64,000 nt of DNA. It comes from a virus. The notes beneath the pieces are model-generated. The model searched no databases. It was given only the letters and a program-made list of their open reading frames with translations, and was not told the origin of the DNA. The stretch covers positions 1 to 64,000 of the IMG/VR virus record IMGVR_UViG_3300037452_000118, one strand, 5' to 3'. Positions 16,808 through 25,110 of this stretch are shown in pieces. The position numbers and the translations under genes are program-made. Each line of letters begins with the position of its first letter. The first letter of the stretch is position 1.

Positions 16808-17065
16808 GGTTTTTTCCTCTCCAGGAGTTATCCCCAGGCGCGAGAGTGCCGCACCCCGCGCCGGGCGTCCACTGGCAAACCGGGGATTTTTGTACCCGAG
16901 GGGGTTGCCCGCGGCCTGCCGTCGCTGGTATCGTCCTCTGAATCGCGGCTGGAAACGCGAGAACGCGGCGCTCTTCCCCTGCTTCACCGCGCGGGGTGTG
17001 TCGCTGCAAAGCGAACCCCTAACTCGCGTTCGGGCTTTCCAGGCTCCGCGCGGTGGAGACTGAAA
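16808..17065. other. Divergent intergenic region
   Basis: 258 bases between divergently transcribed genes, so it must hold promoters for both directions. I see ribosome sites at both ends and several short GC-rich inverted stretches. I see no convincing -35/-10 pair, no gene and no terminator. Confidence 0.5.
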
Positions 17066-17509
17066 ATGGGCACAAGAGCAGACTTCTATATCGGGACCGG
17101 GAAGGATGCTGAATGGATTGGCTCGATTGCTTTTGACGGCTACCGTATCCATGAAATGACGAAAGAGCATTCGTTCAAAAACCTCGACAGCATGGAATGC
17201 TGGGCAATCAAGACCGCTACCGACGAAAAAGTATTCCGACAGGCGGTTACCAAATTGCTCGCGTTGAATGACGATGCGACAACCCCCGATCAGGGATGGC
17301 CGTGGCCGTGGGGCGATAGCAAGACGACCGACCGCGCCTATTGTTTTGCTGACGGCAAATGCAAGGTTTTTGCTTGGGGCGCCGAAGTTACCTTCAGGCC
17401 CGATGGCGATTATGAGTCGGCGCCCAAAGCGGAATGGCCGGACATGAGAAACGTCCAGAATGTTACTCTCGGCCATCGAAGCGGTACATTGATTGTGAGA
17501 GGCCCGTAA
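17066..17509 (+). CDS. Conserved phage hypothetical protein
   Basis: 147 residues starting MGTRADFYIGTGKDAEWIGSIA and containing WPWPWGDSKTTDRAYCF near residue 85. I recall this as a family frequent in phages of Gram-negative bacteria, with unknown function. GGAG lies about nine bases before the ATG. It opens the long rightward accessory region, and its stop overlaps the next start (TAATG). Confidence 0.65.
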   Translation: MGTRADFYIGTGKDAEWIGSIAFDGYRIHEMTKEHSFKNLDSMECWAIKTATDEKVFRQAVTKLLALNDDATTPDQGWPWPWGDSKTTDRAYCFADGKCKVFAWGAEVTFRPDGDYESAPKAEWPDMRNVQNVTLGHRSGTLIVRGP

Positions 17510-17694
17510 TGTCGACGGCAATCCAGAGGGCCATCCAGGCCGAGAACGCCGCCATCGCAGAACGCGCGCACCAAGCCGACGTGAACGAAGCCCTGGATGC
17601 GGCCCAGCTTACTATCGAGGAATACTACAACGGCGACCGCGAGTGGGCCGAGGCTTGGCTGCTCAAGGCGGCGGCGGCCAACAAGGCGAAGTGA
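17509..17694 (+). CDS. Small helical hypothetical protein
   Basis: 61 residues, almost entirely predicted helix (MSTAIQRAIQAENAAIAER ... AEAWLLKAAAANKAK). Start overlaps the previous stop by one base. No domain recognised. Confidence 0.5.
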   Translation: MSTAIQRAIQAENAAIAERAHQADVNEALDAAQLTIEEYYNGDREWAEAWLLKAAAANKAK

Positions 17695-17696
17695 AG

Positions 17697-18191
17697 ATGG
17701 CCAAAGGTCCAAAACCTCAACCTGTTATCAAAAGATTTTGGGAAAACGTCCTAATACAGGATGGCTGCTGGGCATGGCGCGGGCAGAAAAATCCAGATGG
17801 CTATGGACAAATTCATGTACGCCGTCGTTCAGAGGGCTTTCGCACGGTTCTTCTCGCCCACAGAATTTCATGGGAGATACATAAAGGACCTATCCCGTTG
17901 GGAATGTTTGTCTGTCACCATTGCGACAATCCAGAATGCGCCAATCCTGAGCATCTGTTTCTTGGAACGAACCGCGACAATATGATCGACTGCTCGGCGA
18001 AAGGCCGCCAAAATGGCGCGGCTAAATCTCTTCCTGGTTCTAAGAATGGGAATGCTATTCTTAACGAGGACATTGTCCGCGAAATTCGTAAGAGCAAAGA
18101 AATCGGGGCTGTTTTAGGGAGGCAATTGGGGGTTACGACAGGACTCATCAGCGCTATTCGTAGACGAAAGGCGTGGAAGCATGTTGATTGA
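17697..18191 (+). CDS. HNH endonuclease (HNH_3 type)
   Basis: 164 residues. The HNH core is LLAHRISWEIHKGP, FVCHHCDNPECANPEHLFLGT and NRDNMID (residues about 55-100). It has zinc-binding CHHCDNPEC and the catalytic His in AHR. The C-terminus (NAILNEDIVREIRKSK, then a repeated-helix DNA-binding module ending AIRRRKAW) is the typical intron-homing-type NUMOD/HTH tail. The gene is AT-richer than its neighbours, as expected for a mobile homing endonuclease. It overlaps the next gene by 11 bases. Confidence 0.85.
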   Translation: MAKGPKPQPVIKRFWENVLIQDGCWAWRGQKNPDGYGQIHVRRRSEGFRTVLLAHRISWEIHKGPIPLGMFVCHHCDNPECANPEHLFLGTNRDNMIDCSAKGRQNGAAKSLPGSKNGNAILNEDIVREIRKSKEIGAVLGRQLGVTTGLISAIRRRKAWKHVD

Positions 18192-19635
18192 TTTGCTCTT
18201 GATTCATCCCGGCGCTCAACATGGCGTCTACGGATCGCTCGGCGATACGCTGACGGCGCTGGAGCCGCCAACCTGGACTCGCATGATTGCGGGCTATGTC
18301 CGTGACCGCGGATTTAGCGTGCAGATTTTGGACGCGGAAGCGGAGCAACAAGGCGCACATGAGGTCGGCCAGATAGCACGCGACGCGAGGCCGCGGCTGA
18401 TCTGCATTGTAGTAGCGGGGCATCAACCGAGTGCGTCCACGCAACAAATGGTAGGCGCTAGCGCCATCGCCAAGGCGATTAAGGCTCAATGTGAATCGCC
18501 GGTTATCATGGTTGGCGGCCATCCATCAGCATTGCCTGATCGTACATTGCGAGAGGAATCCGTAGATTACGTCGCCGTAGGTGAAGGCCCGCTCACAATT
18601 CTCGGCCTGCTGCGCGGAGATGATCGCGGCGCTATTCCTGGCCTCGTTTACGAGAACGGCTACATCATCAAAAATAAATCGGCGCCGCTGATCGAAAATC
18701 TTGACGAACTCCACGGCGACGTATGGGACATACTTCCCATGAACAGATATAGGTCGCATTCGTGGCAGGTGCTCGACAATCTTTCCCGGCGCCAACCTTA
18801 CGCTTCGATTTATACGACACTCGGATGCCCGCATTTTTGCTCGTTCTGCATGATCAACGCCCCGTTCGAATCCAATCGCTATCGGATGCGACGCCCGGAA
18901 TCCGTCGTCGCACAAATCACGGGGCTTTATCGAGACTACGGAGTGAAAACGATCAAGTTCGCCGACGAGATGTTCATCCTCGCGCCTCGCCATTACACGG
19001 CGATTGCCGAAGGACTAATCGCCTCTGGCATCGCAGACGACATCAACATCTGGGCGTATTCGAGAATCGATTCCATCAGGCCGGACACGCTTTCTTTGCT
19101 TCACCGCGCCGGCATCCGCTGGCTCGCGCTCGGCATCGAGTCCGGCTCCGCGCACGTCCGTAACGGGGCGAACAAGAAGATGCGAACGGAGGACATCGTC
19201 GGTACAGTCAAGACGATTCAGCGCGCCGGGATTTACGTAATTGGGAACTTCATGGTCGGGCTTGCCGACGATACCGCTGAGACCATGAAACAGACCTACG
19301 ACCTCGCGATCGAGTGCATGCCGGACTGGAGCAATTGGTACGTTACAATGGCCTACCCCGGGAGCGCGCTCTACACGCAAGCACTCAAGGAAGGCCGGAC
19401 ACTGCCGCCCAACTGGAAATCTTTTTCGCAGCACAACGAAGATTGTTTTCCGCTCGCGAACGAGCATCTGACAAGCGCGCAAATTCTGAAATTTCGCGAC
19501 GAGGCGTTCACCGCGTTCTTCACCGACCCGCGCTACCTCTCCCACGTCGAGCGCAAGTTCGGCGCGGCGGCGGTGGCGCACATCCGGGACATGACCCGCT
19601 ACAAGCTGAAGCGCAAGCTGTTGGAGGCGGCGTAA
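18181..19635 (+). CDS. B12-binding radical SAM enzyme
   Basis: 484 residues. The N-terminal cobalamin-binding-like Rossmann domain (about 1-150) includes LICIVVAGHQPSAST and VIMVGGHPSALP. The radical SAM domain has CPHFCSFC (Cys216, 220, 223) binding the [4Fe-4S] cluster, then VKTIKFADEMFIL and ALGIESGSAHVRNGANKKMR. A helical C-terminus follows. Such enzymes methylate or rearrange unactivated carbons; the substrate cannot be read from sequence. With the sugar genes downstream it may modify a sugar or lipid. It is one of four radical SAM genes in 25 kb. Confidence 0.85.
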   Translation: MLIDLLLIHPGAQHGVYGSLGDTLTALEPPTWTRMIAGYVRDRGFSVQILDAEAEQQGAHEVGQIARDARPRLICIVVAGHQPSASTQQMVGASAIAKAIKAQCESPVIMVGGHPSALPDRTLREESVDYVAVGEGPLTILGLLRGDDRGAIPGLVYENGYIIKNKSAPLIENLDELHGDVWDILPMNRYRSHSWQVLDNLSRRQPYASIYTTLGCPHFCSFCMINAPFESNRYRMRRPESVVAQITGLYRDYGVKTIKFADEMFILAPRHYTAIAEGLIASGIADDINIWAYSRIDSIRPDTLSLLHRAGIRWLALGIESGSAHVRNGANKKMRTEDIVGTVKTIQRAGIYVIGNFMVGLADDTAETMKQTYDLAIECMPDWSNWYVTMAYPGSALYTQALKEGRTLPPNWKSFSQHNEDCFPLANEHLTSAQILKFRDEAFTAFFTDPRYLSHVERKFGAAAVAHIRDMTRYKLKRKLLEAA

Positions 19636-19904
19636 TGGTAGAAAAAGTTCGAAAGCTGCTATGCGTCGGAGGCCCCCACGACGGAGAATGGATAGATATG
19701 CCGTGGACCGACACGGCGGTCATCTTGGTCAAGCCTGCGCCTCCTGCCGACGCGATGAACCCATCTCCTGCCGAGATCGCGGCCTCTAATTTTCCGACTT
19801 TGGACAACATGCACCGGGCGTTTTCCGAGATGGTTCAAAAAACGACTTACGTCAGACGCGGATCAGGTACGGACGAACATTTGGAAGTAGTGGAGGCGGC
19901 GTGA
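19635..19904 (+). CDS. Small hypothetical protein
   Basis: 89 residues starting MVEKVRKLLCVGGPHDGEWIDMP. The VGGPxDGEWI opening is one I recall from small phage proteins without known function. The rest is polar. It overlaps both neighbours by one base or more (TAATG before, TGATG after). Confidence 0.55.
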   Translation: MVEKVRKLLCVGGPHDGEWIDMPWTDTAVILVKPAPPADAMNPSPAEIAASNFPTLDNMHRAFSEMVQKTTYVRRGSGTDEHLEVVEAA

Positions 19905-20167
19905 TGGGCTACGGAGCTGACGAAGTAGACAGAAGGTTAGAAGCTGCCATCGCGACGAATGCCGATCCGGCCATCGTTTCGCCGTCCGGCACAAGGTTTG
20001 CTTGGACTCGGGTTTGGGGATGGGATCACGTCACCCGGCAACATCGTTGGCTGTGGATGGAGCGGGTTATTTGGTTCCGACCGCTCGACTTGCTGACCGA
20101 GTATGCGACATACGCTGGCAGCGAGAAGGAATTTTACAACAAGCACGGTCGGTATTCCTGGCAATGA
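19904..20167 (+). CDS. Small Trp-rich hypothetical protein
   Basis: 87 residues with a tryptophan-rich middle (RFAWTRVWGWDHVTRQHRW, then WMERVIWFRP). ATG 19904 overlaps the previous stop (TGATG); GTG 19901 is an alternative. It ends overlapping the start of the thiamine enzyme subunit by ATGA. Function unknown. Confidence 0.5.
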   Translation: MGYGADEVDRRLEAAIATNADPAIVSPSGTRFAWTRVWGWDHVTRQHRWLWMERVIWFRPLDLLTEYATYAGSEKEFYNKHGRYSWQ

Positions 20168-20748
20168 CCCGCGACGAGCTCATCGCCTTTGAGGCCGACA
20201 TAGCCGCCGAGTTCAACAACGGCCGCATAAGATTTCCTATTCACCTGGACGGCGGGAATGAGGACCAACTCATCGAGGTCTTCAAGAACATCAAGCCGAC
20301 CGACTGGGTCTTCGCGACGTGGCGCAGCCATTATCGCGCGTTGCTACACGGGATCCCGCCTGAGAAGGTCAAGGCGGCGATAATGGCTGGCCGGTCGATA
20401 ACCTTGTGCTTCCCTGAGCATCGGTTTTTCTCGTCGGCCATCGTCGGCGGCAACCTGCCGGTCGCGCTCGGCGTCGCGCTGTCGATCAAGCGGCGGGGCG
20501 GGGACGAGAAGGTGTTTGCATTTCTAGGCGATATGTCAGCCCGGACAGGCATCTTCCACGAGTGCCTTTCCTACGCGGTCGGGCACGGCCTGCCGATCAC
20601 GTTCGTCGTCGAGGACAACGGCAAGAGCGTGTGCACGCCGACTCGCGAGGTTTGGGGTGAGCAGTCGAAGGGCGCGTCGTGCGTCCAGAGATTCTCTTAC
20701 GCGCTTCCGTTCCCGCATTCTGGCGCCGGCGTTCGCGTGGTCTTCTGA
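20164..20748 (+). CDS. Thiamine-diphosphate enzyme, E1 alpha-like subunit
   Basis: 194 residues, shorter than typical E1 alpha subunits (about 320). It contains the family landmarks FATWRSHYRALLHGIP near residue 52 and FFSSAIVGGNLPVALGVA near 90. The ThDP-binding motif reads GDMSARTGIFHECLSYA ... ITFVVEDNG (about 120-150), with GDM where GDG is usual. It should bind thiamine diphosphate together with the beta-like subunit at 21081. Two-subunit enzymes of this kind transfer or decarboxylate 2-oxo acids. In some branched-sugar pathways (paulomycin, from memory) such a pair adds a two-carbon unit to a sugar, which would fit the neighbouring genes. Confidence 0.78.
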   Translation: MTRDELIAFEADIAAEFNNGRIRFPIHLDGGNEDQLIEVFKNIKPTDWVFATWRSHYRALLHGIPPEKVKAAIMAGRSITLCFPEHRFFSSAIVGGNLPVALGVALSIKRRGGDEKVFAFLGDMSARTGIFHECLSYAVGHGLPITFVVEDNGKSVCTPTREVWGEQSKGASCVQRFSYALPFPHSGAGVRVVF

Positions 20749-20796
20749 TGAGGGAATACTTGAGTCCCTGATCCGAAATTCAACAGGAGAAACAAC

Positions 20797-21081
20797 ATGC
20801 CAAGTGAACTCGCCAAGCGATTTGCGGCCTATATCAGCGACGACCTGCCGCCCGAGGTTCGGATGCCCGATAGCCTCGAACTTGGGAACGCGCTTCTGGC
20901 CGCTGAACAGCTATTGGACGGCGTTGCCGCCTTCTTTCGTGGGCAAGACGATAGCCAAGGCTTGCCAGATGGCTTCGAAAAACTCGCGGATTACGAGCCT
21001 GTAGATGTCACCTTCAATGCGCGGACGATACGAGCGGTTTTGGCGGCGACCGAGCCGCCCAGTGACTCAAGTTCCCTCTGA
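20797..21081 (+). CDS. Small hypothetical between E1 alpha and beta genes
   Basis: 94 residues, acidic and helical (MPSELAKRFAAYISDDLPP ... LLAAEQLLDGVAAFFRG). A good ribosome site (CAGGAGAAACAAC) precedes ATG 20797, and the stop overlaps the beta-subunit start. It interrupts an alpha/beta gene pair that is normally contiguous, so it may be a linker subunit or an unrelated insertion. No domain recognised. Confidence 0.55.
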   Translation: MPSELAKRFAAYISDDLPPEVRMPDSLELGNALLAAEQLLDGVAAFFRGQDDSQGLPDGFEKLADYEPVDVTFNARTIRAVLAATEPPSDSSSL

Positions 21082-21605
21082 TGACATATCGGGACGAGCT
21101 CACGAAGGCGATGACTTGGCTCGGCGGTCAGCCGCGAACGATCTTCCTTGGCCAGGCGATTCAATATCCCGGCACCGGGATGACGAGTTCTTTCGGTGGC
21201 GTTCCTTCCGGCAAGTTGCTCGAGCTGCCCGTGGCGGAGCAGATGCAGATGGGGATGTCGATCGGCCTCGCGCTCGCCGGCGATCTTCCCGTCAGCATCT
21301 ACCCGCGGCAAAACTTCCTGCTCTGCGCGATGGATCAGCTCGTGAATCATCTCGACAAAATCCCGATGTTCTCCGACTATCGGCCGAAGGTGATAATCAG
21401 GACGGCAGTATGCTCGCCGACGCCGCTTGATCCAGGGCCTCAGCACCTTTTCGAGCACAGCGATGCCTTCCGCGCGATGCTCAAAACCGTTACCGTCGTG
21501 CGGCTCTGGCGCGCCCGCGACATCATGCCGGAATACGAGGCGGCGCTCGCCCGGCCGCTGTCGACCATCATCACGGAATATCCGGAGCTCTACGATGCCG
21601 AATGA
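21081..21605 (+). CDS. Thiamine-diphosphate enzyme, E1 beta-like subunit
   Basis: 174 residues. It corresponds to the pyrimidine-binding domain of transketolase/E1 beta proteins: IFLGQAIQYPGTGMTSSF, then LELPVAEQMQMGMSIGLAL. The glutamate in PVAEQ is expected to activate the thiamine ring. Next come SIYPRQNFLLCAMDQLVNHL and VIIRTAV. The C-terminal domain of full E1 beta (about 330 residues) is absent or reduced. It pairs with the alpha-like protein at 20164. Its end overlaps the DegT-fold gene by 11 bases. Confidence 0.78.
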   Translation: MTYRDELTKAMTWLGGQPRTIFLGQAIQYPGTGMTSSFGGVPSGKLLELPVAEQMQMGMSIGLALAGDLPVSIYPRQNFLLCAMDQLVNHLDKIPMFSDYRPKVIIRTAVCSPTPLDPGPQHLFEHSDAFRAMLKTVTVVRLWRARDIMPEYEAALARPLSTIITEYPELYDAE

Positions 21606-22809
21606 TTGGTGGTTTCCGACCGCGTTTGCGTCTTGGAAGCCGGGCGACGGATCGGAGGAAGACCAGGCGCTTCATCGCGTTCTGCGGTCTGGCCAGCTAA
21701 CTATGGGGCCGGAGGTAGCGGCGCTGGAGCGCGAGTTCGCCGATTTCCACGGCCGCAAGTACGCGATAATGACGAACAGCGGATCATCGGCAAACGAACT
21801 CGCGGTCGCCTGTCTTTTCCACAAGCACCGCAATCCGTTGCGCCGCGATGATGACGAATGGCGCGGGCGGCACGCTGTTACTCCCGCGTTGGCGTGGAAT
21901 ACGACTTACGGTCCATGCGTGCGAAACGGCTTGAAGCTGATCCTTGCCGACGCCGACGCGTCTTGGAACGCCCCGGCGGACAATCCTGATTGGGGATATG
22001 CCGCGGGATGCCCCCGCCTCATCGTTATCTGTCCGATACTTGGTAACCCTGCTTACGGCGCTGAGTGGGTACAAGTTGCCAAGGAAAGCGGCGCATATCT
22101 GGTCGAGGATGCGTGCGAGTCGTTTGGCGCGGTTGATCCCGAAGGGCAACGCTGCGGTACGCGCGGTCTTCTCAGTACGTTCTCGTTTTTCTATTCTCAC
22201 CAAATTTCTGGCATCGAGGGCGGCTGCGTCGTCACGGATGACGAAGAACTCGCAAACCTCTGCCGCATCCTGCGCGCCCATGGCTGGACCCGCGACGTGT
22301 GGCATGATCCGTTCGGGAACCCGTCGCGCCCTCCACGCTTCGAATTGGAATATGACTTTACTCATTTCGGGCACAACGTCAGGCCCCTGGAAATGCACGC
22401 CGCCGTGGCGCGCGAGCAACTGAAGAAAACGGCGACGTTCCAGGCTGCGCGGTGGTCCAACTACGTCGTCTTCCGCAATCTGGTCCGCGATTTGCCGATC
22501 AAACTGCCGCAGCTCCGCGGCGCGCCGAACCCGTTCAGCCTGCATTTCACCTGCGAGAGCGAGGAAGTGCGGCGCGATCTAGTCGTGGCCCTGCGCGCGA
22601 ACGGGATCGACTGCCGGCCGCCGACCGGCGGCAGTCTGAGGCTCCATAGGGTAGGTATGCCATACGCGAACCAGCAGACGCCGAACGCGGATGCTATACA
22701 TCGCACAGGTCTTTTTTTAGGTTGCGCCCCGTTCGAAATTTCCGAAAAAATAGAGAAGGCCGCGAAGGTGATGCGGGCGGTGTTCGACGCGAAGGCGAGG
22801 GCGGCATGA
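21595..22809 (+). CDS. DegT-fold sugar 3-dehydratase-like enzyme (PLP Lys replaced by His)
   Basis: 404 residues of the DegT/DnrJ/EryC1 fold: RSGQLTMGPEVAALEREFADF, TNSGSSANELAVACL, YLVEDACESFGA. In the cofactor loop FSFFYSHQISGIEGG the residue aligned with the Schiff-base lysine is His202. That swap is known in the ColD and E1-type PLP/PMP-dependent sugar 3-dehydratases, which remove the 3-hydroxyl instead of transaminating. I therefore prefer a 3-dehydratase acting on a nucleotide 4-keto-6-deoxy sugar. ATG 21595 lies inside the end of the E1 beta-like gene. A dehydratase beside a two-carbon-transfer enzyme suggests a branched deoxy-sugar pathway. Confidence 0.82.
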   Translation: MPNDWWFPTAFASWKPGDGSEEDQALHRVLRSGQLTMGPEVAALEREFADFHGRKYAIMTNSGSSANELAVACLFHKHRNPLRRDDDEWRGRHAVTPALAWNTTYGPCVRNGLKLILADADASWNAPADNPDWGYAAGCPRLIVICPILGNPAYGAEWVQVAKESGAYLVEDACESFGAVDPEGQRCGTRGLLSTFSFFYSHQISGIEGGCVVTDDEELANLCRILRAHGWTRDVWHDPFGNPSRPPRFELEYDFTHFGHNVRPLEMHAAVAREQLKKTATFQAARWSNYVVFRNLVRDLPIKLPQLRGAPNPFSLHFTCESEEVRRDLVVALRANGIDCRPPTGGSLRLHRVGMPYANQQTPNADAIHRTGLFLGCAPFEISEKIEKAAKVMRAVFDAKARAA

Positions 22810-22889
22810 ATAATTTACTTGTAACTGGCGACGAAAAGATATATAGGCTCCTAAATCCTAGGGGCTGCGATGAAAACCGGCAGCAATAA
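22806..22889 (+). CDS. Possible very small ORF
   Basis: 27 codons from an ATG that overlaps the previous stop (ATGA), ending inside the start of the HNH gene. It may only serve translational coupling or be the remnant of a longer gene cut by the HNH insertion. No similarity recognised. Confidence 0.25.
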   Translation: MNNLLVTGDEKIYRLLNPRGCDENRQQ

Positions 22890-23412
22890 GCGATACATTG
22901 GGCGCGTTGTCGGCCTCGTCGACAAAAAAACTGTTGAGAAAGCTAAAGCTGTCGGGATTGAAAATATCGCGGGCGGCTCCATCAATAAAAAAGACAAACG
23001 AGTTCGTATTTTCGTCAAGGGATTGTATCCAGGCGCCCACCCAAGTGGCGGATACGCGCTGCGGTCGCGGGTAGTTTGGTGGCTCAATACGGGAGAGGTA
23101 CTTCACGGTTTAGAAAAAAACATCCACCACAAAAATCACGTAAGGTCCGATGACAGATTTTCAAATCTGGAGAAAATAGGCCATCATGATCATACCAGAT
23201 TGCACAATCCAAAAACTGTTGAGATGGTTGAACGAACTTGCATTCATTGTTTGCATTTTTTCACGATAGAACGGTGGCGGTTGAAAGATGAGTCGAGAGG
23301 AAGATTTTGTTCGCAAAAGTGTTATCAGGCTCATCCGAAGAGTAAAGAATCCAGACAGAAGCAGGGTATATCCCTGCGTGCAAAATATGCGGAAGGATGG
23401 AGACCGCGATGA
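22870..23412 (+). CDS. HNH endonuclease with zinc-finger tail
   Basis: 180 residues. The HNH_3-like core is GYALRSRVVWWLNTGEV, NIHHKNHVRSDDRFSNLEKI and HHDHTRLHNP (residues about 60-117). A treble-clef-like CIHCLHFF ... FCSQKC zinc finger follows. The sequence is clearly AT-richer than its neighbours, with runs such as AAAAAAC. This is typical of mobile phage endonucleases. It sits between the dehydratase and epimerase genes of the sugar cluster and ends in an ATGA overlap with the latter. Confidence 0.82.
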   Translation: MKTGSNKRYIGRVVGLVDKKTVEKAKAVGIENIAGGSINKKDKRVRIFVKGLYPGAHPSGGYALRSRVVWWLNTGEVLHGLEKNIHHKNHVRSDDRFSNLEKIGHHDHTRLHNPKTVEMVERTCIHCLHFFTIERWRLKDESRGRFCSQKCYQAHPKSKESRQKQGISLRAKYAEGWRPR

Positions 23413-24332
23413 AAATAATCGTGTCGGGCGGGGCCGGATTTTTAGGAGCTATTCTCGTTCCTGCGCTTCTCGATGTTGGCCACAACGTCACGGTTTTAGA
23501 TTCTTTTCGGTGGGACCAGAACAGCCTCGCGCACGTCTGCGCCGATCCAGGCCTTGAGATCGTGCGCGGCGACGCCCGCGACCCGCGCGTGCTCGGCCAT
23601 CTCCTGCCGCAGGCCGATTGCATCATCCCGCTCGCCGCCCTCGTCGGCGCACCGCTGTGCGACGCCGACCGGGAGGGCGCGATCAGCACCAACCTGGGGG
23701 CCATCGAAACGCTCTGCCGGACGGCATCGCGCGGCCAGATCATCCTCATGCCGACTACGAACAGCGGCTACGGCAACGGCGACTGGGTGACGGAGGACTC
23801 GCCGCTGAAGCCGGTCTCGCTCTACGGCGTCACCAAGGTGCAGGCGGAGCAGGCCGTCTTGGAGCGCGGCAACGCGGTCAGCTTCCGGCTCGCCACGGTC
23901 TTCGGCATGTCGCCGCGCATGCGTTTGGATCTGCTCGTAAACGACTTCGTGCACCGCGCCGTAAACGACCGCGCGCTCGTACTTTTCGAGGCGCACTTCA
24001 AGCGGAACTACATCGGAATCCGTGACGTCGCCCGCGCCTTCGTCCACGGCATCGACAACTTCGACCGGATGAAAGATCAGGCCTACAACGTCGGCCTCTC
24101 CGACGCCAACCTGTCGAAGATGGAGCTCTGCTCGGTCATCCAGAAGCACGTTCCCTCGTTCGTGTTCTATGAATCCGAGATAGGCTCCGATCCAGACAAA
24201 AGAAATTATTTGGTCAGCAACGCCAAGATCGAGGCCACGGGGTTCCGGCCGCTTACGTCACTCGACGACGGGATCGTCGAACTCATGAAGGGGATGCGGA
24301 TGATCAGCAACAGCAAGTACGGGAACATCTGA
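23409..24332 (+). CDS. NAD-dependent sugar epimerase/dehydratase (extended SDR)
   Basis: 307 residues. The Rossmann motif is GGAGFLGA at the N-terminus. The catalytic segment PTTNSGYGNGD lies near residue 120, with YGVTKVQAEQ (YxxxK) near 143. RLATVFGMSPRMR follows, as in UDP-glucose 4-epimerase-like extended SDRs. It would oxidise, epimerise or reduce a nucleotide-sugar. ATG 23409 overlaps the previous stop; four residues upstream are also in frame from ATG 23397. Genes before and after handle sugars, supporting a nucleotide-sugar substrate. Confidence 0.85.
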   Translation: MKIIVSGGAGFLGAILVPALLDVGHNVTVLDSFRWDQNSLAHVCADPGLEIVRGDARDPRVLGHLLPQADCIIPLAALVGAPLCDADREGAISTNLGAIETLCRTASRGQIILMPTTNSGYGNGDWVTEDSPLKPVSLYGVTKVQAEQAVLERGNAVSFRLATVFGMSPRMRLDLLVNDFVHRAVNDRALVLFEAHFKRNYIGIRDVARAFVHGIDNFDRMKDQAYNVGLSDANLSKMELCSVIQKHVPSFVFYESEIGSDPDKRNYLVSNAKIEATGFRPLTSLDDGIVELMKGMRMISNSKYGNI

Positions 24333-24361
24333 CGACTAGCTTCTGCTTAACAGGGACTATC

Positions 24362-25093
24362 ATGAGCGAAGATAAAACGGCCCTCTCCTATTGGTTTCCG
24401 AAGATCGCGGCGGCTGGCCTGCCGGTGCCGCGAACAAAGATTATTGAGATACCAAAGGAGGCACAGGAAAGCATCTGGAAATGGTTTGACGGCCAGTCCG
24501 GCAATGGCGCTGAAAAGCCGTTCCTCGCCGACCTAGCGGCGGCGGCGACCGAAATGGGATTTCCATGCTTCCTGCGAACCGACCATACGTCCAATAAGCA
24601 TTCTTGGCAGGAAACCTGTTTCCTCACATCGGCCGACAAAATCGCTCAGCACGTCTATAACCTCGCCGAATTTTCCGAGATCACCAACATGATCGGCATC
24701 CCTTGGAACACTTGGGTCGTCCGTGAATTTTTGCCGACGATGCCACTCGGCGTTTGTCCCGCCTATGGCAACATGCCGATCTGCCGCGAATTTCGATACT
24801 TTGTGGACGAGGGCAAAATCCGCTGCGTTCATCCCTACTGGCCTGACTATGCGCTGGAACAAGGCGGCGTTGATCTTGCCACGTTCGACTACAAAGCGCT
24901 CTGCGCCGGTCAGGTGCCCGGCTTGGATTGCCTCGCCGAAGAAGCTGGTAAAGCGGTCGGCGGTTCCTGGTCCATCGACATCCTCGAAACGCGCAACGGC
25001 TGGTACGTCACCGACATGGCCGAAGCGCATACGTCGTTTCATTGGGATGGCTGTGCGATGGCAACAGACAAGCGCCGCAAAGTTGCCGGTTAA
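24362..25093 (+). CDS. ATP-grasp-like protein
   Basis: 243 residues. Features in order: FPCFLRTDHTSNKHSWQETCFL (about 67-88; a nucleotide-binding lysine region), VVREFLP near 120, FRYFVDEGKIRCVHPYW near 143, and GSWSIDILET then WYVTDMAEAHTSFHWDG near the C-terminus. These match the pattern of small ATP-grasp proteins in phages, with acidic residues in the last segments coordinating magnesium. Substrate unknown; ligation of an amino acid or sugar acid is possible. It lies between two SDR genes. Its last codons overlap a leader sequence shared with the gene at 41297. Confidence 0.65.
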   Translation: MSEDKTALSYWFPKIAAAGLPVPRTKIIEIPKEAQESIWKWFDGQSGNGAEKPFLADLAAAATEMGFPCFLRTDHTSNKHSWQETCFLTSADKIAQHVYNLAEFSEITNMIGIPWNTWVVREFLPTMPLGVCPAYGNMPICREFRYFVDEGKIRCVHPYWPDYALEQGGVDLATFDYKALCAGQVPGLDCLAEEAGKAVGGSWSIDILETRNGWYVTDMAEAHTSFHWDGCAMATDKRRKVAG

Positions 25094-25104
25094 CTGAGGT
25101 TTAG
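25085..25104 (+). promoter_or_regulatory. Leader element shared with 41270-41289
   Basis: A 20-base sequence, GCCGGTTAACTGAGG plus TTTAG, occurs 6 bases before the ATG of the SDR at 25111. It recurs with 19 of 20 matches 7 bases before the ATG at 41297. It includes a GAGG ribosome-binding core, but the identity extends well beyond that, so a shared translational or antitermination signal is possible. Confidence 0.5.
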
Positions 25105-25110
25105 ACAAAA

